A DNA stretch of 64,000 nucleotides from Flavihumibacter cheonanensis (GTDB taxonomy: Bacteria > Bacteroidota > Bacteroidia > Chitinophagales > Chitinophagaceae), in contig NZ_JAKRWF010000001.1 in the NCBI RefSeq assembly GCF_022352215.1, positions 992,001 to 1,056,000 of the forward strand, given 5' to 3'. Under the pieces are notes generated by a model. The model did no database searches. It was given only the letters and a program-made list of their open reading frames with translations, and had not been told where the DNA came from. Made by a program: the position numbers and the translations under genes. This document shows, in pieces, positions 26,636 through 35,547 of this stretch (position 1 is the first letter of the stretch; each line of letters opens with the position of its first letter).

Positions 26636-28570
26636 ATGATCTCTCAAACTACCATACAGCAAATTCTGAATAGAATTGACATTATTGATGTGGTGGGCTC
26701 TTATGTGAAACTAAAAAAGAGGGGAACGAATTACCTGGGCCTCTGCCCATTTCACAATGAAAAGACACCCAGTTTTACTGTTTCTGCCAATAAAGAGATC
26801 TATAAATGTTTCGGTTGTGGCAAAAGTGGTAATACGATCAGTTTCCTGATGGAGCATGAGAAGTTTTCCTATGTGGAGGCTTTACGATGGCTGGCCAATC
26901 GATACAATATAGAAGTAGAAGAAACGGAAGTAAGTGCCGAAAAGCGCCAGCAGCTACAGGTTGCCGATAGTCTTTTTATCCTGAATAATTTTGCTCAGCA
27001 GTATTTCTCCAAAACACTGCTGGAAGATGAAGAAGGTCAGACTATTGGTCTTGCTTACCTGAAAGAACGAGGGTTTACTGATGCGATCATAGAAAAATTT
27101 CAGATTGGCTATTGCAAAGAGGATCGAACAGCATTTGTGCAGGAAGCAGTAGCCAAACAATACAACCGCGAACTACTTATTAAATCCGGACTGGCGGCAC
27201 TCAGAAACGAGGAGCTGGTGGATAACTACCGCGGCCGGATCATTTTCCCAGTACATAATACCACGGGAAAAGTGATTGGGTTTGGTGCGCGGATCATTAA
27301 GAAGAACGATCGGGCTCCCAAGTATATCAACACGCCTGAAAATGAAATTTATGTCAAAAGCAGGATTTTATATGGCATGTATTTCGCACGACAGGTAATG
27401 GATAAACTGGATGAATGCCTGTTGGTGGAAGGGTATACGGATGTTACTTCTCTGCACCAGGCAGGAGTTGAAAATGTGGTAGCCAGTGGGGGGACTTCCC
27501 TTACTACGGATCAAATCCGACTCGTAAAAAAATACACCAATAATCTCACCATTGTTTATGATGGCGATGCGGCTGGAGTAAAAGCAGCACTTCGGGGGTT
27601 GGATATGGCGCTCGAAGAAGGTCTGAATGTTAAGTTGGTGCTGATTCCTGATAAAGAAGATCCGGACAGTTATGTAAAAAAGGTGGGTGCGGAAGCTTTC
27701 CGTCAATTTGTTGCTGATAATAAAAAAGATTTTATCCTTTTCCAGGTCGAAGTTTCCCTTCAGGATGCCGGTAATGATAGTCAGAAAAAAGCGGCGGTTG
27801 TGAATCAGATTGCAGAAACCTTATCCAGGATCAACAAAGCGGAAGATTTCACCAAACAACAGGATTATATCCGGCAATGCGCTGCTTTACTGAAAATTGA
27901 AGAAGCCGGATTAAACAACCTGGTGAATAAGTTTATCCGGGAGAAAATCCAGAAGCTGGAAGCGAAGGCCGCACCTGATACAGATGCTCCTTATTTCGAC
28001 GGGAATCAAGAAGCGGTCGAACCCTACGATGAAAGTTTTTTCCTGCTCCAGAAAGATGAATTGCAGGAAAAAGCGGTTATCCGTGCATTAATCGAATTTG
28101 GCTTAAAGCCCTGGGAGAATGAGAAACGGGTGGCAGATTTCCTCTTTGAAGAGCTGGATGATGAGGAGTTTTTTGACAATAAACAATTATGGGAAATTGC
28201 TGAAACATACAAAACCTGGTACCAGGCAGGTATGGAACCTACTCCACGGCATTTCTATTATATGGAGAATCAGGCTATGAGTGCACTGGTGGTTTCGCTC
28301 ATGGAGTTCCCCTATGAAGTGAGTGATAAATGGAAAAATAAATTCCGCTTACCGGTTTCGAGCAGGGACGAAACGTACAAGGAGGAAGTGCTGGCAACCT
28401 TGCGTTATCTAAAACTACGTAAGATCAAACGTATGATGGAAGAGAACCAGAAAGACCTTGAACAACCACATAGTGAGGATGAGCAAATTACCCTGCTTCA
28501 AACACATCAGGCCTTAAAGCAGATGGAAAAAGAGTTATTACAACAGCTGGGAACGGTGATCGTGCGATAA
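26636..28570 (+). CDS. dnaG: DNA primase
   Basis: Synthesises RNA primers for replication together with the replicative helicase, 644 residues. The zinc-binding CHC2 motif has C37, H40, C58 and C61 (GLCPFHNEKTPSF and YKCFGCG). The TOPRIM core contains LLVEGYTDVTSLHQAGVENV, with the acidic E and the later DGDAAG. The C-terminal region (about 430-644) is helical, as expected of the helicase-binding domain. A TTG 12 bases upstream is in frame, but the ATG at 26636 (MISQTTIQQILNRIDI) matches the family start. Divergent from tcdA across a 57-base gap. Nothing unusual seen. Confidence 0.97.
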   Translation: MISQTTIQQILNRIDIIDVVGSYVKLKKRGTNYLGLCPFHNEKTPSFTVSANKEIYKCFGCGKSGNTISFLMEHEKFSYVEALRWLANRYNIEVEETEVSAEKRQQLQVADSLFILNNFAQQYFSKTLLEDEEGQTIGLAYLKERGFTDAIIEKFQIGYCKEDRTAFVQEAVAKQYNRELLIKSGLAALRNEELVDNYRGRIIFPVHNTTGKVIGFGARIIKKNDRAPKYINTPENEIYVKSRILYGMYFARQVMDKLDECLLVEGYTDVTSLHQAGVENVVASGGTSLTTDQIRLVKKYTNNLTIVYDGDAAGVKAALRGLDMALEEGLNVKLVLIPDKEDPDSYVKKVGAEAFRQFVADNKKDFILFQVEVSLQDAGNDSQKKAAVVNQIAETLSRINKAEDFTKQQDYIRQCAALLKIEEAGLNNLVNKFIREKIQKLEAKAAPDTDAPYFDGNQEAVEPYDESFFLLQKDELQEKAVIRALIEFGLKPWENEKRVADFLFEELDDEEFFDNKQLWEIAETYKTWYQAGMEPTPRHFYYMENQAMSALVVSLMEFPYEVSDKWKNKFRLPVSSRDETYKEEVLATLRYLKLRKIKRMMEENQKDLEQPHSEDEQITLLQTHQALKQMEKELLQQLGTVIVR

Positions 28571-28576
28571 CCCTCT

Positions 28577-29248
28577 TTATTTTTCAGAGGGATTCTTTTT
28601 TCCAGCCAGTAATTTTTCAACAGTAGCGCTTAACCGGTTCTGACGTGTTTCTTCTTTTTTGGCACTAGTTATCCATTGTACATATTCTTTCTTGTTCGTG
28701 AAAGAAAGTTGTTCAAAATTTTCAAGTGCTTTTTTATGTTTCTTTAGCTGTAGTTGTTTCTGAAGTGCTTCAGGAATTTCGATCGTACGCGAAACAAAAT
28801 CAACTCCTTCAACTGCTGCCGGTACTCCGCCATTGGCAGAAGCTCTGCTTAGTTGAGGAATTTGTTCATTTTTCTTAAAGCGTAAAGCGCTCCATACAGA
28901 GTCCAGTGCAACCTGGCGAACTTCCTGGTACCCTGCACTCACCACCCGATCCCAACTGCAATCGCGGTTGAGATTGGTAGCAATTTTGGATGCGGCTTTC
29001 GGGTAGGCGATCCAGAGTTTGCTTTCCTCGTGTAGGGCCGGAAGCACATCTTCCAGAATATTATTAAGCTGGTTTTCATTGATCGCAAACACCAGCGCAA
29101 AATCAATCCGTCTGCTTTTCAGCAGTGGAGTGACATTTTTTGCGAATGTGAGCTTGTTAAATTGCTTTTCGATGGAGGATGGCAATCCTTGAATGAGCAG
29201 ATTTTTTTCTTCTTTGTACTGGAGCTTTTCTAACAAAGCTTGCGACAT
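28577..29248 (-). CDS. YdeI/OmpD-associated family protein
   Basis: Cytoplasmic protein of 223 residues. The C-terminal 50 residues carry the Bacteriocin_protection/YdeI motif (FEQLSFTNKKEYVQWITSAK, then KKEETRQNRL and VEKLLAGKK). The N-terminal half (about 1-120) resembles a DUF3052-like domain (KLTFAKNVTPLLKSRRIDFA). The central part has VDFVSRTIEIPEALQKQLQ, a DUF1905-like beta segment. Biochemical function unknown. It ends six bases before the convergent stop of dnaG. A perfect -7 box precedes it at 29289-29296. Confidence 0.8.
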   Translation of the reverse strand: MSQALLEKLQYKEEKNLLIQGLPSSIEKQFNKLTFAKNVTPLLKSRRIDFALVFAINENQLNNILEDVLPALHEESKLWIAYPKAASKIATNLNRDCSWDRVVSAGYQEVRQVALDSVWSALRFKKNEQIPQLSRASANGGVPAAVEGVDFVSRTIEIPEALQKQLQLKKHKKALENFEQLSFTNKKEYVQWITSAKKEETRQNRLSATVEKLLAGKKNPSEK

Positions 29249-29288
29249 ATCAGAAACTTTTTAATATAAAAGATCAATGAACCGGCTA

Positions 29289-29296
29289 CAAAGGTA
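29289..29296 (-). promoter_or_regulatory. -7 promoter box of the YdeI-family gene
   Basis: The minus strand reads TACCTTTG, a perfect TAnnTTTG, 40 bases upstream of the start. It begins within the U run of the upstream terminator. Confidence 0.6.
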
Positions 29297-29322
29297 AAAA
29301 AAATACCCGCCTTTGGCGGGTA
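29294..29322 (-). terminator. Intrinsic terminator after the M48 protease gene
   Basis: The minus strand reads TACCCGCC, loop AAA, GGCGGGTA (29304-29322), followed by seven U. It lies about 28 bases after the M48 gene stop. Confidence 0.9.
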
Positions 29323-29349
29323 AACCAGGTATTTTTTGACCCGATAAAT

Positions 29350-30162
29350 TTATTTATTGCTAACCGGTTTATAATATTTGAGCGCTTCAGGCATCAATTC
29401 CTTTAATTTTTCTATCCTTGTTTCCTCTGCGGGGTGGGTACTGGCAAATTCCGGAGGACGATTGCCACCACTTGCTGCAGCCATTCTTTGCCAAAGTGGA
29501 ATAGCTTCCTGAGGATTGTATCCTGCCATGGCAGTGAAAATAAGACCGAATTTATCTGCTTCCAGTTCATTACTTCTTGAAAAAGGAAGCATTGCTCCAT
29601 AAGTAGAACCAAGTCCGTATGCTGTCATGAATAATTGCTGCGTTTGGGCAGGTTTATTGGCTGTAGCAACTGCCAGGGCTACCCCGCCCAATTGTTGAAC
29701 CATACCCTGGCTCATTCTTTCATTGCCATGTTTGGCAAGTGCATGCGCAATTTCATGACCCATAACTACTGCCAGCGCCGCCTCGTTTTGAGTAATGGGT
29801 AAAAGTCCCGTGTACACAACAATCTTTCCCCCGGGCATACACCATGCGTTAACCTCCTTGGAATCTACGAGGTTATATTCCCATTTGTAACCCGCCAATT
29901 CACTTTGAAGTCCTTTTGAGGTATAATATTGGGTAACTGCATTTGAAATACGGGTGCCAATCCGGCGAACCATTTCAGCATCTTTGCTTACCGATGTACT
30001 CACTACTTTATTCTGACTGAGGAAGGACTGATATTCGGATGCGGCCATGGTCTGGATTTCTGATTCAGAAAACAGGGACAACTGATTTCTGCCAGTAATC
30101 GGGTTACGGGAACAGGAAGCAAGGCTGCCAATGACCAATAGGGACAACAGTATTTTTTTCAT
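29350..30162 (-). CDS. M48 family zinc metalloprotease, lipoprotein
   Basis: Membrane-anchored zinc protease, 270 residues, similar to BepA/LoiP-type periplasmic proteases that look after outer-membrane proteins. The signal ends in a lipobox, LASC with C17 as lipid acceptor. The zinc motif is H136-E137-I-A-H140 (VVMGHEIAHALAKHG), and the third ligand is E201 in SNELEADKFG. A further HPAEETRIEKL segment near the C-terminus is typical of the family. A perfect -7 box is found at 30216-30223 just after plsY, so the gene has its own promoter. Expected site of action: periplasmic face of the inner or outer membrane. Confidence 0.93.
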   Translation of the reverse strand: MKKILLSLLVIGSLASCSRNPITGRNQLSLFSESEIQTMAASEYQSFLSQNKVVSTSVSKDAEMVRRIGTRISNAVTQYYTSKGLQSELAGYKWEYNLVDSKEVNAWCMPGGKIVVYTGLLPITQNEAALAVVMGHEIAHALAKHGNERMSQGMVQQLGGVALAVATANKPAQTQQLFMTAYGLGSTYGAMLPFSRSNELEADKFGLIFTAMAGYNPQEAIPLWQRMAAASGGNRPPEFASTHPAEETRIEKLKELMPEALKYYKPVSNK

Positions 30163-30215
30163 TGTTGTAGCGGGTTTATACCGGTATATTCAATTCTTGT
30201 ACCAGATGATGGGTA

Positions 30216-30223
30216 CAAAGCTA
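30216..30223 (-). promoter_or_regulatory. -7 promoter box of the M48 protease gene
   Basis: The minus strand reads TAGCTTTG, a perfect TAnnTTTG, 53 bases upstream of the protease start and just after the stop of plsY. Confidence 0.65.
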
Positions 30224-30226
30224 CGA

Positions 30227-30874
30227 TCAGGATTTCATTTTTCGTTTCCGGTCGCGGTACTTGAGAATAGGAACCTTGCTTTCACTACCCTTGAGCAGAC
30301 GGCTGATATTTTTCTGATGGGTAAGAATCACCAGTAGTGCAACTACAATTGCAAAAACCCGATAAGCATGGTTATCGACGTTAAAAATGACCAGGATAAA
30401 AATGGGGAAAGCAATACTGGCAAGGATCGAACTAAGTGAGACAAATCGTGTCAGGTAGAGAACAAGTAAGAAGATTCCTGAGCAACACAGTGCAGTCCAG
30501 GGAGAAATTCCGATGACCAGTCCAAATAAAGTAGCAACCCCTTTTCCCCCTTTAAACTGTGCCCAGATGGGGAAAATATGCCCCAGTACAGCGGCCATAC
30601 CCAAGCCGATCTGGAAGTTCGTAAGTGCGAGATCGTTTTCTATATAATAAGGAAGCAGAAGCGCCAATTTAACTGCAGCCAGTCCTTTGAGCACATCGAT
30701 CACCATTACAAGGGTGCCCCATTTAGAACCCAGTACGCGGAAAGTATTCGTGGCTCCGGCATTTCCGGACCCATATTCACGAATATCAATTCCAAAATAG
30801 TATTTACTTACCCAAACAGCCGTTGGAATAGAGCCAATACAATAGGCAAGTATAATCAGAAGAGCCTCTTTCAT
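30227..30874 (-). CDS. plsY: Glycerol-3-phosphate acyltransferase PlsY
   Basis: Integral membrane acyltransferase that transfers an acyl group from acyl-phosphate (made by PlsX) to glycerol 3-phosphate, the first step of phospholipid synthesis. The protein is 215 residues with several hydrophobic helices. The three PlsY signature loops are GSGNAGATNTFRVLG, FKGGKGVATLFG and a C-terminal ILTHQKNISRLLKG. It opens MKEALLIILAYCIGSIPTAV. A perfect -7 box lies at 30895-30902. The M48 gene follows on the same strand from its own promoter. Family certain. Confidence 0.96.
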   Translation of the reverse strand: MKEALLIILAYCIGSIPTAVWVSKYYFGIDIREYGSGNAGATNTFRVLGSKWGTLVMVIDVLKGLAAVKLALLLPYYIENDLALTNFQIGLGMAAVLGHIFPIWAQFKGGKGVATLFGLVIGISPWTALCCSGIFLLVLYLTRFVSLSSILASIAFPIFILVIFNVDNHAYRVFAIVVALLVILTHQKNISRLLKGSESKVPILKYRDRKRKMKS

Positions 30875-30894
30875 GCGAGTGTTGAGTTGGATTT

Positions 30895-30902
30895 CAAAAA
30901 TA
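30895..30902 (-). promoter_or_regulatory. -7 promoter box of plsY
   Basis: The minus strand reads TATTTTTG, a perfect TAnnTTTG, 20 bases upstream of the plsY start. Confidence 0.6.
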
Positions 30903-30951
30903 AGGAAATTAAGATACGAAAATCCTTCGTTTCAATTTCATTTATCCGGCG

Positions 30952-31773
30952 TCAGTTCCGCTCAAGGCACCAACACAACCAACTATCCTTATTTGTTTGT
31001 TTTTGTAACGAAACTGGCAGTTCTTCTATTGCGGTACGCAAATCCTGTTCATCACTTACCAGCAGACCGCTGATTAAAATTTTCCCACCCGGTGCGCAAT
31101 GAGCTAACATGTTTCCGATCTGATCCAGGATCACCCTTTTATTGATATTTGCCAGTATAATTTCAAAAACCGGCATGTCATCCAAGTGGTCCAGTTCTAA
31201 GACTGAAATCCCCTTCACCTGGTTGCGTTCAATATTTTCTTTTGTGTTTTCAATGCTCCAGCTATCATTATCAATCGCCACCACAGAAGCAGCCCCCATT
31301 TTGGCAGCCAGGATTGCCAGGATGCCCGTACCGGTGCCGAAATCGAGTACTGATTTAGCGGTAAAATCGAGTTCCTGCATCGCATCCACCATTTGATAGG
31401 TGGTGGCATGATGGCCTGTTCCGAAACTCATTTTTGGTGTGATGATCAGGTCGTGGCGAACGCTGTCCGAGCCAGGGTGGAAATCGGCGCGGATCAGGCA
31501 GAAATTTCCCACCTGAACGGGTTGAAAGCCAGCCTCCCACTCCGCATTCCAGTTGCGTTGCTGTATGGTTTCTGTTTCTGAAGTAAGCCCAAACGGATGC
31601 AGCAATTCGGATAGTATTGCAGCATCATACTGTTCTTCCGGGATATAGGCCAACAGCTCTTCCCGGCTTTCTTCAAATCCTTCGTAACCCGCATCTGCCA
31701 GTAGTGCAATTAAAATTTCCCTTGTCTCCTGCTCTTTTACCGGAATCCGAATCTGTTGATATGAATTTGCCAT
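30952..31773 (-). CDS. prmA: Ribosomal protein L11 methyltransferase
   Basis: SAM-dependent methyltransferase that trimethylates ribosomal protein L11, 273 residues. The N-terminal substrate-recognition domain (about 1-85) includes YEGFEESREELLAYI. The SAM site is VLDFGTGTGILAILAAKMGA, and the substrate-binding segment MSFGTGHHATTYQM is diagnostic of PrmA; the catalytic-core motif is ILANINKRVILDQI. It follows pnp after an intrinsic terminator (31785-31811). The start ATG is at 31771-31773. It ends 77 bases before plsY, so co-transcription is unclear. Confidence 0.95.
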   Translation of the reverse strand: MANSYQQIRIPVKEQETREILIALLADAGYEGFEESREELLAYIPEEQYDAAILSELLHPFGLTSETETIQQRNWNAEWEAGFQPVQVGNFCLIRADFHPGSDSVRHDLIITPKMSFGTGHHATTYQMVDAMQELDFTAKSVLDFGTGTGILAILAAKMGAASVVAIDNDSWSIENTKENIERNQVKGISVLELDHLDDMPVFEIILANINKRVILDQIGNMLAHCAPGGKILISGLLVSDEQDLRTAIEELPVSLQKQTNKDSWLCWCLERN

Positions 31774-31784
31774 AATTTAAATAA

Positions 31785-31811
31785 CAAACCCCGATACAGG
31801 ACCGGGGTTTG
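31785..31811 (-). terminator. Intrinsic terminator of pnp
   Basis: Perfect nine-base stem CAAACCCCG (31785-31793) with CGGGGTTTG (31803-31811), nine-base loop. On the minus strand it follows the pnp stop after 21 bases. Confidence 0.8.
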
Positions 31812-31832
31812 GAGTTTATTTGATCAGAGAAA

Positions 31833-34007
31833 TCAGTTCTCACCTTCCTGTTGACGGGGAGCACCCTGTCCTTCAGGTTTTGGCAACAACACTTTTCTAC
31901 TCAATTTGAACTTGCCTGATTTGGGGTCGGTTCCGGTAAGTTTTACTTTTACCACATCGCCCTCCTTCAGTACACCTTCCAGTGTTTCAAGACGCTTCCA
32001 GCTTACTTCAGAAATGTGGAGCAGCCCCTGCTTACCTGGGAGGAATTCAACAAATGCACCATAAGGCTGAATGCTCTTAACGGTCGCTTCATAGGTATCC
32101 CCTACGGTTGGCTGAGCCGCGATGCCTTTGATCCAGGCAACTGCGCGATCCACGCTTTCTTTCTTGGTTCCGAAGATGGAAACCTCGCCCTGGTTATTCT
32201 TTTCTTCGATATTGATGGTAGTTCCGGTTTCACGCTGCATTTCCTGGATCACTTTACCACCCGGACCGATTACCGCACCGATGAATTCTTTGTCGATAAT
32301 TATCTTAACCATACGAGGTGCATGGGGCTTAACATCTTCACGGGCACCACCCATGGTAGCATACATCGCATCCAGGATATGAAGACGACCTCTCTTTGCC
32401 TGCATCAGCGCCTGACGCATAATGTCCATGCTGAGACCATCCACTTTGATATCCATCTGAACTCCACAAATACCTTCTTTGGTACCGGTTACTTTGAAGT
32501 CCATATCACCCAGGTGATCCTCATCTCCCAGAATATCGGTCAGAACAGCAAATTTTCCTTCCTTGGTGATGAGTCCCATTGCCACACCTGAAACGTGTTT
32601 GGGCAGGGGTACACCGGCATCCATCAACGCCAGGGATCCGGCACAAACAGTTGCCATGGAAGAAGAACCATTGGATTCCAGGATATCACTTACCACGCGC
32701 ACGGTGTATGGGAAATCATCCCCTGGCATCATTTGCTTCAGGGAACGCATGGCCAGGTTACCGTGACCAACTTCCCGACGACCGGGACCGCGCATCATTT
32801 TCACTTCACCAGTTGAGAAGGGAGGGAAATTATAATGCAGGATGAATTTGGTATAGTCAGATACCGCAGCACTCTCTACCAGCAATTCATCCAGTGGAGT
32901 ACCGAGGGTAACTGTTGTAAGAGACTGGGTTTCACCACGGGTGAACAGAGCCGCACCATGGGGAGAAGGCAGTACGTCTACTTCCATAGCAAGCGGACGA
33001 ACATCTTCCAAACCACGACCATCCAGGCGCACCCGGTCATTCAGGATCATATCCCGAACTACGTAGTACTGCAGATCGCTGTAGTATTTCTTGGCCAGCT
33101 TTTTAATGGAATCTTCCAGCTCTTCACCTTCGGCAACATTGTAAGCTGTTTTCAGGTGCTCCATGAGTTCGGTGCCAATCGCTTCGAAACGATTGCTGCG
33201 CTCATGCTTGGGAAGTGCCGACTTGGCAACCTCGTAAATTTTATCTTTTGCAAAAGCCTGCACTTTCGCTAGCAGTTCTTCGTTTTCTTCAGGCTTCTTG
33301 TATTCACGTTTGCCGGTTACGCCTTTTTTAGCGCGCAGTTCATTCTGAGCCTGAACCTGGATCTTGATGGCTTCGTGAGCAGCTTCAATTGCTTTCACCA
33401 GGTCTTCCTCGCTGCACTCTTTGGATTCACCTTCCACCATCATGATGTTCTTTTCAGTAGCACCAATGATGAAATCCATATCCGCTTTTGCGAGCTCGGA
33501 ACGGTAAGGGTTGATTACAAATTGTCCGTCGATGCGGGCAACCCGTACTTCAGAAATAGGTTCCTGAACCGGAATATCTGAAACAGCGAGCGCTGCTGAT
33601 GCAGCCAGACAGGCCAGTGCATCGGGCATTACTTCCGGGTCACTGGAAATCAGGGTAACCAGAATCTGCACATCGCAGAAATAATCTTCCGGGAACAGGG
33701 GGCGTAAAGCACGATCAATCAATCGGCTGGTTAAAACCTCATAATCGTTCAGTTTGCTTTCGCGTTTGAAAAAGGAACCGGGGATTCTACCGGCTGAGGC
33801 AAATTTTTCCTGGTAATCTACCGTAAGGGGAAAAAAGCTCTGACCCTCTTTGGGTTCTTTGTTGGCAACGGCGGTGGCAAGAATGATACAGTTGCCCTGG
33901 CGAACTGTAACGGCGCCGTCGGCCTGGCGTGCCAGCTTACCTGTTTCGATGGAAACCGTGCGGCCTCCACCCAGGTCGATGCTGACAGAAATAGGTTGTG
34001 TTAACAT
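31833..34007 (-). CDS. pnp: Polyribonucleotide nucleotidyltransferase
   Basis: 3'-to-5' phosphorolytic RNA exonuclease, 724 residues, with two RNase PH domains, a helical linker, a KH domain and an S1 domain. The KH core is IIDKEFIGAVIGPGGKVIQ and the S1 domain begins VGDTYEATVKSIQPYGAFVE. The first RNase PH domain opens with the SFFPLTVDYQEKFASAGRIP block. The C-terminus (KPEGQGAPRQQEGEN) is short and acidic. It lies downstream of rpsO, the arrangement also found in Escherichia coli, with a terminator between them. Start ATG at 34005-34007. Confidence 0.98.
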   Translation of the reverse strand: MLTQPISVSIDLGGGRTVSIETGKLARQADGAVTVRQGNCIILATAVANKEPKEGQSFFPLTVDYQEKFASAGRIPGSFFKRESKLNDYEVLTSRLIDRALRPLFPEDYFCDVQILVTLISSDPEVMPDALACLAASAALAVSDIPVQEPISEVRVARIDGQFVINPYRSELAKADMDFIIGATEKNIMMVEGESKECSEEDLVKAIEAAHEAIKIQVQAQNELRAKKGVTGKREYKKPEENEELLAKVQAFAKDKIYEVAKSALPKHERSNRFEAIGTELMEHLKTAYNVAEGEELEDSIKKLAKKYYSDLQYYVVRDMILNDRVRLDGRGLEDVRPLAMEVDVLPSPHGAALFTRGETQSLTTVTLGTPLDELLVESAAVSDYTKFILHYNFPPFSTGEVKMMRGPGRREVGHGNLAMRSLKQMMPGDDFPYTVRVVSDILESNGSSSMATVCAGSLALMDAGVPLPKHVSGVAMGLITKEGKFAVLTDILGDEDHLGDMDFKVTGTKEGICGVQMDIKVDGLSMDIMRQALMQAKRGRLHILDAMYATMGGAREDVKPHAPRMVKIIIDKEFIGAVIGPGGKVIQEMQRETGTTINIEEKNNQGEVSIFGTKKESVDRAVAWIKGIAAQPTVGDTYEATVKSIQPYGAFVEFLPGKQGLLHISEVSWKRLETLEGVLKEGDVVKVKLTGTDPKSGKFKLSRKVLLPKPEGQGAPRQQEGEN

Positions 34008-34065
34008 GTTAATTCGGATGGTTTAATGCTGTTAGTAAAAGTCAAAAAGGGATGGCATGCAAAAA

Positions 34066-34101
34066 ACTATTCCCAACATGAGATTTTCAGTTGGGAATAG
34101 T
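34066..34101 (-). terminator. Intrinsic terminator between rpsO and pnp
   Basis: Stem ACTATTCCCAAC (34066-34077) with GTTGGGAATAGT (34090-34101), twelve pairs. On the minus strand it is followed by TTTTTTG. It ends rpsO; readthrough would supply pnp. Confidence 0.88.
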
Positions 34102-34122
34102 ACAGCAATATCATCTTTACTC

Positions 34123-34395
34123 TTATTTGCGGATACCGAGTTTTTCAATCAGCTGACGATAACCAGTCAGATTGTGCTTGCTCATGTAGGTCAACAAGCG
34201 CTTACGCTTACCTACCATTTGCATCAGACCGCGGTGAGTTGAGAAATCCTTTTTGTTAGCCTGCAGGTGCTTTGAAATTGAACTGATACGCTCAGTCAGC
34301 AGTGCAATCTGTCCTTCAATAGAACCAGTGTTCGCAGCATTACCCCCAAATTCAGCGAAAATATTCGCTTTTTTTTCTTTAGTTAAATAAGACAT
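34123..34395 (-). CDS. rpsO: 30S ribosomal protein S15
   Basis: Small-subunit protein binding the central domain of 16S rRNA, 90 residues, usual length. It opens MSYLTKEKKANIFAEFG and has the S15 signature LTERISSISKHLQANKKDFS with the R-G-L-M-QMVGKRKRLL helix. It sits immediately upstream of pnp on the same strand, and a terminator (34066-34101) lies after its stop. A perfect -7 box is present at 34447-34454. No leader structure of the Escherichia coli type was identified. Family certain. Confidence 0.98.
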   Translation of the reverse strand: MSYLTKEKKANIFAEFGGNAANTGSIEGQIALLTERISSISKHLQANKKDFSTHRGLMQMVGKRKRLLTYMSKHNLTGYRQLIEKLGIRK

Positions 34396-34446
34396 CTTTG
34401 TGTTTTTTACGAAACATCCAATTGTATAAACTTCTTAAATTGGCGG

Positions 34447-34454
34447 CAAAGCTA
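34447..34454 (-). promoter_or_regulatory. -7 promoter box of rpsO
   Basis: The minus strand reads TAGCTTTG followed by CCGCC, a perfect TAnnTTTG, 51 bases upstream of the rpsO start. Confidence 0.7.
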
Positions 34455-34524
34455 CTAAAAATCCGACAATTCACTTGAGTTCTCCTAATTTTTTTGGATT
34501 TTGCTTCCTTATTCTAAAACAACC

Positions 34525-35547
34525 ATGCAGTACCGGATTGCTGTTCTCGGATGTGGACATATTGGACGGAAACATGCTGCCCTGGCTGCGCGTTATGGCA
34601 AGCTGGTGGGAGTAGCTGATAGAGACCAGGAGAAAGCTACGGCTATTGCACAACTATACCAGGTATCTGCCTACAGCAATCTGACAGAACTATTGGCTCA
34701 GGCTGAACCTGAAATTGTTGTCATTTGCACACCGAATGGCTTACATGCCCAACACAGCCTGGAAGCATTAAGAAGCAATGCCCTTGTATTGTGTGAAAAA
34801 CCAATGGCATTGAACAGTAAGGATGCTGCTGAAATGATCCAAACTGCCAGATTGTTTAATAAAAGACTATTTGTAGTTAAACAAAATAGATTCAATCCGC
34901 CTGTTGCCTGGGTGAAGCAATTGCTGGAACAGCAACAACTTGGCAACCTGGTTGGGTTTCAGTTGAATGCCTTCTGGAATCGAGATCCTGCTTATTTCCG
35001 GCAGTCTGCCTGGCGGGGCAGTTTAAACCTGGACGGCGGCCCGCTGTTCACTCAATTCAGCCATTTCGTAGATCTGCTTTATTGGTACCTGGGGCCCTTG
35101 AAAGAAGTGAAATTTGCAACTGCTGAAAACTGGTTGCATCCTGACTGTATTGAATTTGAGGACCAGGGAATGGTTGTTCTTGAATTCGAATGCGGTATCA
35201 GTGGATCTGTTCAATACAGCCTGAATGCCCATAAAAAGAATATGGAAGGCTCTATTACACTTTTCGGGGAAAAGGGAACCGTGAAAATCGGAGGATCTTA
35301 TTTAAATGAGATTGCTTACTGCAATATTGAAGGTGTTGAGGTGCCGACATTTCCTGTATTGGAATCAAATCAATATGGAACGTATGAAGGCAGCAGCAGT
35401 CAGCACCACCTGGTTTATGAAGCCATGTTAAAAGCCCTTGAAAATCCGGCCAATCGTTTTCTCGGGCCTGAAGAAGCCTTGCAGTCGGTAGCTATCATTG
35501 AAGCCATTTATGCCAAAATGGGAAACCGGAGGAAGGAGCATGAATAA
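34525..35547 (+). CDS. Gfo/Idh/MocA family sugar oxidoreductase
   Basis: NAD(P)-dependent oxidoreductase, 340 residues. The Rossmann motif is AVLGCGHIGRKHAAL (residues 6-20), and the family lysine is in VLCEKPMALNSKDAAEM. The C-terminal domain contains GGPLFTQFSHFVDLLYW, whose His is a catalytic candidate. The ATG at 34525 (MQYRIAVLG) is chosen; the frame opens earlier at a TTG. The next two genes are glycosyltransferases, so a role in surface-sugar precursor synthesis (for example a UDP-sugar 3-oxidase like WbpB) is likely but unproven. Its last eight bases overlap the next ATG (ATGAATAA). Confidence 0.88.
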   Translation: MQYRIAVLGCGHIGRKHAALAARYGKLVGVADRDQEKATAIAQLYQVSAYSNLTELLAQAEPEIVVICTPNGLHAQHSLEALRSNALVLCEKPMALNSKDAAEMIQTARLFNKRLFVVKQNRFNPPVAWVKQLLEQQQLGNLVGFQLNAFWNRDPAYFRQSAWRGSLNLDGGPLFTQFSHFVDLLYWYLGPLKEVKFATAENWLHPDCIEFEDQGMVVLEFECGISGSVQYSLNAHKKNMEGSITLFGEKGTVKIGGSYLNEIAYCNIEGVEVPTFPVLESNQYGTYEGSSSQHHLVYEAMLKALENPANRFLGPEEALQSVAIIEAIYAKMGNRRKEHE

